Source: Cydia pomonella | Taxonomy: Eukaryota > Arthropoda > Insecta > Lepidoptera > Tortricidae | Reading direction: 5' to 3' | DNA length: 64,000 nt | Assembly: GCF_033807575.1 (NCBI RefSeq) | Contig: NC_084729.1 | Span: 6,386,001-6,450,000, forward strand | In this document: positions 46,801 to 55,800 of the stretch, one piece after another | Layout: each line of letters starts with the position of its first letter | Position numbering within the stretch: the stretch's first letter is position 1 | The notes under the pieces: generated by a model | Databases searched by the model: none | What the model saw: only the letters and a program-made list of their open reading frames with translations | What the model was told of the DNA's origin: nothing | Translations under genes and position numbers: made by a program

Positions 46801-49800
46801 ATCTATGTACTGCACGTTGCATTCATTTTGAACTTTATTTCAAAGTAATAAGGTTCAATTTTGTAAGACATGTAACGCCACTTACTGGACCATATCTGCG
46901 CCCGCGTGGTTCATGTTGACGAGGTGCCGCTCTGGACTGCGATGATCTATGTACTGCACGTTGCATTCATTTTGAACTTTATTTCAAAGTAATAAGGTTC
47001 AATTTTGTAAGACATGTAACGCCACTTACTGGATCATATCCGCGCCTGCGTGGTTCATATTGACGAGGTGCCACTCTAGACTGCGTTGATCTATGAACTG
47101 CACGTTGCATTCGCTGCATTTGTGGTTAGGATCGCCTATTAATGGATCGTTTATGCTCTGTAAAAAAGGCAATTAGACAAGTCCGTCTTAGCTGAGTTAT
47201 TTAATTATTATTTATTGCATATACATCATCAAAAATGGCGGCCTTAATGCCCAGAGAGATTAACTAGATGCACTTTTATAAATTAGATGAAATTGAAGCC
47301 AAAACAAAAATACAGCGACAAGTGCCAGTATAAATGACGACCAGACAGGCCCAATGGGTAGTGACCCTACCTATGAAGCAGATGGTTCCGGGTTCAAATC
47401 CTGGTAAGGGCATTTATTTGTGTGATGAGCATGAATATTTGTTCCCGAGTCTTGGGTGTTTACTATGTATTTAAGTATTTATATATTATACACCGTGTTT
47501 TTATTGAATTGCGTTAACTCCGGGATTTCGGTAAGTACGTTTAAGGAAACTAAATGGCATAGTTAATTTTCAAAAAAAAAAAATTTTATTTGTTTTTTTT
47601 TTTATATTTTTTTTTATCGAAAGTAACTAAATGTTGCATATAGCGTTGTTGTAACACGGGCATTACATTTAACTCAACCAAACAATTGAAAACTGTGATA
47701 TATCAATGTCATTTCGAACATCGATCGTCCGAGATAGTGCGTATGTTTAGTAGCAAATGTATGAACTCGCACTAAACACTAATCAATAAGTAAACAGGCC
47801 CTAAGGCAAGTGTACACGCTCGTAAGGGCATTATAATATAAAAATGTATGATTGATTATCTCCGAAATGGAGTTAATTAGAATATCGGTGTCTTTTAGAA
47901 AGTTACTTAATTTAAGCTCAGGAATGCACTCTCGAAATTAACGCATATCAAATAAAACACGGTGTTTATATCGTTGTCTAAGTACCCTCAACACAAGCCT
48001 TATCGAGCTTACTGTGGGACTTTGTCAATTTGTGTAATAACACGGATCCTTCTGTTTGACATAATTATTGATTCGTAATGTAATGATTGTCAGATTATCA
48101 TTAGTCATAAATCTGAAACCGTTAACTTCTCAGAATTATCGTAAGGTTAGGTTAGGTTTGTTTTATGGGAATCAAGAAAAGTTAGGTGTCTCTGAGAAAA
48201 AGCAAATTATGACTAACGAAAATGCGGACAAACAAATACATTATGACTTAAAACTTTATAAGAATTCAATTTTAATGGCGGCACTCCAGTCTGTTGCTCT
48301 ACAACTCAGTGCAATATTAGCTTGGCCTGATTGGCCCATATAAGACGTCTAAATGGCCGAGCCGTCGAGGCCGTATAAAACACGAGTCAGGCAGTACTCA
48401 CGATATATTCGTGTTCTCGGAGCTGGTGCAGGTAGTAGATCTTCTCTGTCCTAGCTGCGTACCCGCACAGGTTGCAAGGGATATGTTTAGCATGCTTGGC
48501 CTTCATATGCGCATGTAACTTTACTGAGTTTCTGAAATAAATGGATTTTTTGATTAGTTGCTTGATATAATATAACAAAAATTAAAGTTAAATTTAGAAA
48601 TACTGTTTATTTTACCTTTTTGTCCATTATCTAGAAATGACATCTCACCCCTCTAGCGATAAATTGTAATTATATGTCCTTATCCTTCTGTGCACATATG
48701 TATGTGTAGAGTTATAGTACAGATCTGAACTGCATGCTAATACTGTATTTTCCGCTATTGCCTGTAACTTGTTTTGTTAGCCTAATAAATAAAATACAAA
48801 AAAATCTCGTTGTGTACATTCCTGCACTACCAGCAAGTTTCTGTTTGACCCAATGGTTGACTAGTAGAGAATGCCTTAAGGCATTAAGTCCGCCATTTGT
48901 ACAATTTTATATCGTGCAATAAAGTTTAAATAAATAAATAAATCTAAGTTTTATGATGCCCGGAAGTAAGTCGATTAATGAAGTTTTCTTAGCCCTTGCA
49001 ACACTTGCTTTGGTCGTAGTTAAATTTTGGAATACTTCGCTTGCTCCGGTATCAATATTAGTAGCAGTAGTTAAACAAAACTTTGCCCCTTGTACAACAA
49101 TAACTAATTTTATTGATAACCAATATAATTATGAGTAGGATTATGTGTTGTATGAAGCGAAGTACTCACTTAAATGCCTTCCCACATTCCTCGCACGGGT
49201 GCTTCTTCGCGTGAACTTGGTCGTTATGTTCGATGGCTTGTGCTCTGAAAACATTTTCATTTTGTTTAATATTTATTTTCATTTTGTTTTTGTTATGGGC
49301 GCTGGCGGCCTAGCGGTATGAGCGTGCGACTCGCAATCGGGAGGTCGCGGGATCAAACCCCGGCTCGTACCAATGAGTTTTTCGAAACTTACCTATATGT
49401 ACGAATTATCATTTGATATTTATCAGTTGAGATTCAGTAAAGGAAAACATGGTGAGAAAACCGGACTGATCCCAAAAAGGTCTAGTGTACCCTCTGGGTT
49501 GGAAGGTCAGATGGCAGTCGCTTTCGTAAAAACTAGTACCTACATCAATCTCGGGATTAGTTGCCAAGTGGACCCCAGGCTCCCATGAACCGTAGCAAAA
49601 TGCTGGGACAACGCGAGGAAGAAGATTGCGTTTTTGATATATTTGACAATTTGATTTGATTTTACAAGCTTTTATTTAGTTTCACCTTACCCATTGTCTG
49701 TCGGTCTGTAATAAAATCTTGCAAGTTAAATTTGATCCACTTCCCGGTTTCCGATTGAGCTGAAATTTTGCATGCATATGTAAGTCGGTTGAGAATGCAA

Positions 49801-52800
49801 TATTATAGTACCATCAAGCTGATCTGATGATGGAGACAGGAGGTGGCCATATGAACTCTGTGATAAAACACCGCAACCTAATTGTGTTTGGGGTTTTTAG
49901 AATTAGATCGATGAGTATTAGTCGCCTGTCTAAAAAAATACAGTCAGTGATAAAAGCTTGTAACAAAAATGAAAGTCTTGCCAAAAACTTATTTTTAAAT
50001 AAGATATCGAGCTGACATTTTAGTATTTAGGACAAAAAAAACAATACTTTGCCTACTTACCGCGTTGTGAACACCTCCTTGCACAATTTGCAAGTATACA
50101 TGTACCGATGTTGCAGCACCATGTGTTTATACAATTTGTCACGAAACCTGAACCCAGCGCTGCAAATGTCGCAAGAGAAATTGAACTTTTCACCCGGCTT
50201 CGCTTCTCTTGACTGAAAATGTAATAAATATTACATATACACACTCGTCGAGACCCCGAGACAGGCCGAGAACGAGTGTGTACATACTGCTCCCTTCTGG
50301 TCTCGCCTCGCCCGTCAACGATTGGATCGGAGAAGCGAGACGCGAAGGGATGTAACGTATCACCCTAGGGATTATATCCTCTAGGAAACTACGTTATCAA
50401 AATGTATTTTATTAATAAAAAAAAAAAAACAATTTTATAGGGTCATACATGTTTTACATGTACTTTGCACGTATACGTACAACGTTACAGGGAGCAGTAC
50501 GTACACACTCGTTCTTGGGGTGTCTCGACGAGTGTGTACAACCGTAACTTATTATTGTACGGCATTTTGGATTCCAAAATCGTTAGAGTTAGAGCAAGCT
50601 AAGTTGGCGGCGTTATAATTCTATAGAAGTATGACGTTTTAAATAACACTTGCACAGCCTGAGCTATCAAAATCGCTGTCAACTTAGCTTGGTATAACTC
50701 TATCATGTTTTCAATCTGTACCCCCTGAAAACCTCGAAAACGAGTACCATGACAACACACTTCACGTTCACATTTAATACCTCTAGTCCTCCCCTGCTGT
50801 GCTCAGGCCTCGACCGCAGCAGCAGGACATCGCTCATCATCTGCTGCGACAGCACGGTTATGGTGAGGTTGGCCAGAGTTTGCCGCCGCTCCTTACTTTC
50901 CATTTCATACATACCTCCAGTCTACCCTTGCTGTGCTCGGGCCTCGACCGCAGCAGCAGGACATCGCTCATCATCTGCTGCGACAGCACGGTTATGGTGA
51001 GGTTGGCCAGAGTTTGCCGCAGCTCCTTACTTTCCATTTCATACATACCTCCAGTCTACCCTTGCTGTGCTCGGGCCTCGACCGCAGCAGCAGGACATCG
51101 CTCATCATCTGCTGCGACAGCACGGTTATGGTGAGGTTGGCCAGAGTTTGCCGCAGCTCCTTACTTTCCATTTCATACATACCTCCAGTCTACCCTTGCT
51201 GTGCTCGGGCCTCGACCGCAGCAGCAGGACATCGCTCATCATCTGCTGCGACAGCACGGTTATGGTGAGGTTGGCCAGAGTTTGCCGCAGCTCCTTACTT
51301 TCCATTTCATACATACCTCCAGTCTACCCTTGCTGTGCTCGGGCCTCGACCGCAGCAGCAGGACATCGCTCATCATCTGCTGCGACAGCGCGGTTATGGT
51401 GAAGTTGGCCAGAGTTTGCCGCAGTGCCTTCTTACGTTCCATCGAGTTTACCAACTGTTGGGTTTCTCTAGCGTGCTTGGATTTATTGTGGATTACTGCG
51501 TCTTTTCTGCAAATAATAATATCAGACCTTAGTTGCCTGATAATTATATTTGCTTAATTTGAACTAGGACAGAACGTTCCTCAAATCGGCTAGTGGCAGC
51601 GGTTACTCGGAGTCCCTAAACGTCAAATAGATATGAAAGCAAGACCTCTGATTAAAATACACAAAAAAATTCAGGACTCTTCTCAATATTGTGAACTTAG
51701 CAGTTTAAAATGTCATACACAAATTAAATTATCTTCATCAAATATTCCACTTTACCAAATGCTTTCCAAGAGTAGATGCTTTGTATTCAAAACACACCCT
51801 CAAAGATTCGAAAACCTTCCAAATTTAAAGTGAATTAAAAGTAACTTACTGAGTATAGACCCTGGCGCGACAGATCTTACAACTGTATTCGTACAAATGA
51901 CAATTGGCCACATGTATATTGAGGTCCTCTACTGTAGGAAACTTGTTTTTGCACACCTTACAATCATGTTGGAATTTTCTCTGAAAACAAAGTTATGACT
52001 CAGTTTTATTTACATGATTTTAGCACAGAAAAAGTAATGTTAAGTCGCGTAAAAAGTGCCAATATTACACACCTAGGGCAGTAAAATAATACATGTAATT
52101 ATCGACAAACATGTGATCTGAGGCTTTCTTATTTACTGGCCGTTTGTGTACAATTTTTCTGTTTATAGGATCCGGTAAGCAGCCGGTTCGGACACGGATA
52201 TTAACTTAAACTACGTCCAAAAGAGAGGTATGGGCAGTGTGACTTTGTCTGGTAGGGTACAGCCAGGATGTCATTCCAGATCTAGAGCAGAGCCCAACTG
52301 GTGAAGTACCTCCACCTTACAGAATACCGCAGCCAAATAACACTAGACCCTACTCATAGTGTTGTGTTCCTACCGGTGAGTAAGGTTGCCAGAGCTCAAC
52401 AAGGGTGCGGAGTGTTAGGGTCGGCAACGCGCATGTAACACCTCAGGAGTTGCAGGCGTCTACAGGCTACAGAGACTACTTACAAGCGGGCCGTTTGCTT
52501 GCTTGCCACCAACGTAGTATTAAAAAAGGTTACTTTGTTAAGCGCAGCGACCAGAAAGTTGACACTTTTCAGCTGGAGTGCAGTAAAAAATATTTTGTGG
52601 TAGATTGTATCTAGGCTAACTTCGCACCAACAAAGTGTGGCAACAGCACCAACCACACCATTTTTTACATTTGCTTGTATGAAATGCTATCTGTTGTCTA
52701 AGGGAGTTGCTGCCACCATATTTAATGTTGATCAGTTCATCCCCAAGGAAAGAAGGCGAAGAAGACTTGAGCGAAATCAAGCACGAACCTTAAGCCCGAT

Positions 52801-55800
52801 CCAGATGGCGGCGCATTGTGGACGCCCTCTGCCCTAGTGTTGGTAGGAACTAGAGTCTTTTGAGTCTGAATTTGAAGAACTCGACTCGTTTTTAAGAAAC
52901 TCGGCGCTTAAAAAACTTCCAAGGCTTTTAAGACCCGAGTTAAGTCATTTATTGAGTCTTTTTTAAGAGAGCCCAAAAGGACTCGAGCCTCCGAATAAAG
53001 ACTCCGTCAACAATTGGCTACTTGACAGTTTTTTGTAAATAATGTCAAACGATCTTGATTTTCCTGAGGGTCAAATGTCTATATGGTACTCATGGCATTT
53101 AAGCAACACACAGGTCAGAAATTAGAGTTAAAGTCTGACGCTCGCATTCGAAGATTGAAACGCCTCTAACAAAATGATAACATGATGTGACGTCACATTA
53201 TATAAGTCTGTCCGTATAGAAGATCAAGGAAATTGCCATTTTGACCCTGAAAATTGGCTACTTGACAGTTTTTTGTAAATAATGTCAAACGATCTTGATT
53301 TTCCTGAGGGTCAAATGTCTATATGGTACTCATGGCATTTAAGCAACACACAGGTCAGAAATTAGAGTTAAAGTCTGACGCTCGCATTCGAAGATTGAAA
53401 CGCCTCTAACAAAATGATAACATGATGTGACGTCACATTATATAAGTCTGTCCGTATAGAAGATCAAGGAAATTGCCATTTTGACCCTGAAATATTGCGT
53501 TTATGTGTATAGTTGTCGTACAATTTATTTTTCAATAAAATGTATGGAATCGAATGGTACCATTTTTTTTCTATATTTCTATGATGCCTTCAAAATCCGT
53601 AAATTATGGCCAACATTACGATAAACTGTTTTGTTACAACAAATTTCTTATCTGTGATAATGTAGTTATTGCTTCATAACTACATCAAAATCGATTTGGT
53701 TATTATGCATTCAAATTTGGAACATCTCTAAAAAAACCAATTCGATTTGACCTCTATACTAATATCAGTCGAGATGCCTTTTTGTTCGAATTGAAATGTC
53801 TATTGCATACAAGTTTGACATATCTCGCATGTTAGTTTGTATCAAATGGTACGGAAATAGGCCCTCGACTCTAGTTTGTCTCTGAATTTAAAAAAAATAC
53901 ATGCGTGAAAAAAGATTTAATTTACCGCCATTTGACGTACAGTTTATATTTTAATTAGTTTTAAGTATAAAATGAATATGTTTTGTTGTTTTTAAGGTAA
54001 CTATAGCAAAAGTTTCGTGTTAAATAAGCGATAAAAATATTTCGATGACGCCACCATATATCCGCGAGTTCCGCCATGCCCCAACGGAGGCTATAATTTG
54101 GGTTAGTGAATATTTCATAGAAAGTTTATAATGTGTGTAGATAAAATAGTGTATGTGACTGTACATAATTAGACATTAAAACACTCGTGTGATCTTTTTA
54201 AGAAACTCACTTCGCTCGTTTCTTAAACTCACACTCGTGTATTTTAATGCCTTTTATTATGTGGCAGTCACATAAACTACTATTGCGTTATTGTATATTA
54301 TATTATTTGTGTGCTATAACTAACTTAATACTTAACGACAAAGCATTTCAAAATTGTGCAAACAAAAAAAATTTGAATTCTCTGAAAAGGACTCAAATCC
54401 CTACAAAAGACTCGAGTCTCTAACAAGTTCAAAATAACTCGAGTTTAGACTTAATATGTGAGTCTGAAAAACTGAGTCGAGTTTCAAAGCAGAGGACTCA
54501 AAGGACTCGAGTCTTAACCAACACTACTCTGCCCCATCTAGGCGACATAGGACATTAAGTCAAGTTCATTGTGCGTATAGTGGGACACACCCTTAAATTC
54601 TTAAAGTACTTACTTTGTTATGGTACTCCACATGTTTCATCAGTTCGTTCATTGTTTTATGGATGGTCAAGCACATAGCACACTTATACGGGGCTCGGCA
54701 AAATGGATGAAGGCGTTTCCTTATTTCCATCTTCTCTCTCTGTTCCTCTAAATTCAAAACTTTCAAATCAAATATCAGCATCGTTTTCGCAACAGTGTTA
54801 TCTGCAAACGCTTTGGCCAGTTTTAAATCGTCAACTTGTTTTTTAGGCTCTGGTAGTGGTGGTTCTTCGAAGTTGTCATTGTCATCGCTCTGGTCATCAG
54901 GTTCCGTTTTAAGATCTTTGAAAATGTCATTCATGTCAATGTTAGCTGTGTCGAGGGCGGGTTCTAGGTAATCGTTGGTTGGTATATCTTCAACATCGTT
55001 ATTGGTTGCATCATCTTCTGGTTCATTATTTTCTTCTGGTATTTCAGTATCTATTTCAGGTTTGATGTCAATAATATGTTTACTGTGTGGAGAAATACAT
55101 CAGTTAGTTGAGATTTAATGATATTTAGTTTTTACATACTAAACGAAATTCGTGGATCTAAGGTTGTACCTTGAGGTACACCCCATTCAATAAAGTATAT
55201 AAATCTCAAAATTTGTTGACAAACAGCTACAATATTATTTTTAGAAACACGTGTGTCCAGAATTTCAAGTAATAACAAGAAACAGAAGCTTGCATAACTG
55301 CAAACAAGTAAAAGTTATGTCATTAAGAAATCAAATGCATCTTGAAAATCAGAAATTCGAAAAAGCAACTAACCTGTGACATCTTGTATATTGAGCAGGA
55401 TCCAAGTTATATTTCTGTAAGGAGTCATCTTCTTGGCCTACCTCATTGGCTATTAGGTAGCAAGGGTTGTGGTGCGGCTCCCAGAAATTTAGGGATGATT
55501 CCAAGTTGGTTTTCTTTCGGTTAACTGTGACTATGTCACTGTAGGATACCTAAAGTCGTAAAATACAATCAAATACCAACATATTGTAATAACAAAAATA
55601 CTTAAATTATTTGTTTGCTTTTATCCTACTTTTATCAAAAACTGTTTTTTTTTTGTCTTCCATATATCCATACCAAGAACTTAAGCAGAACGCTATCAAG
55701 ACTATACTATAAGTAACCTTAAAAAAAAGAGCAATGGTTAGGTACTGGTAAAGGCAGACTCATGAACTTATCATCCCTCAGAATAAACGAATTCAAATCC

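Noticed and set aside
50749..51557. + strand 111-118 codon repeated open frames
   Set aside because: Antisense shadows of the 134-bp exon 6 array; no splice logic and no domain.
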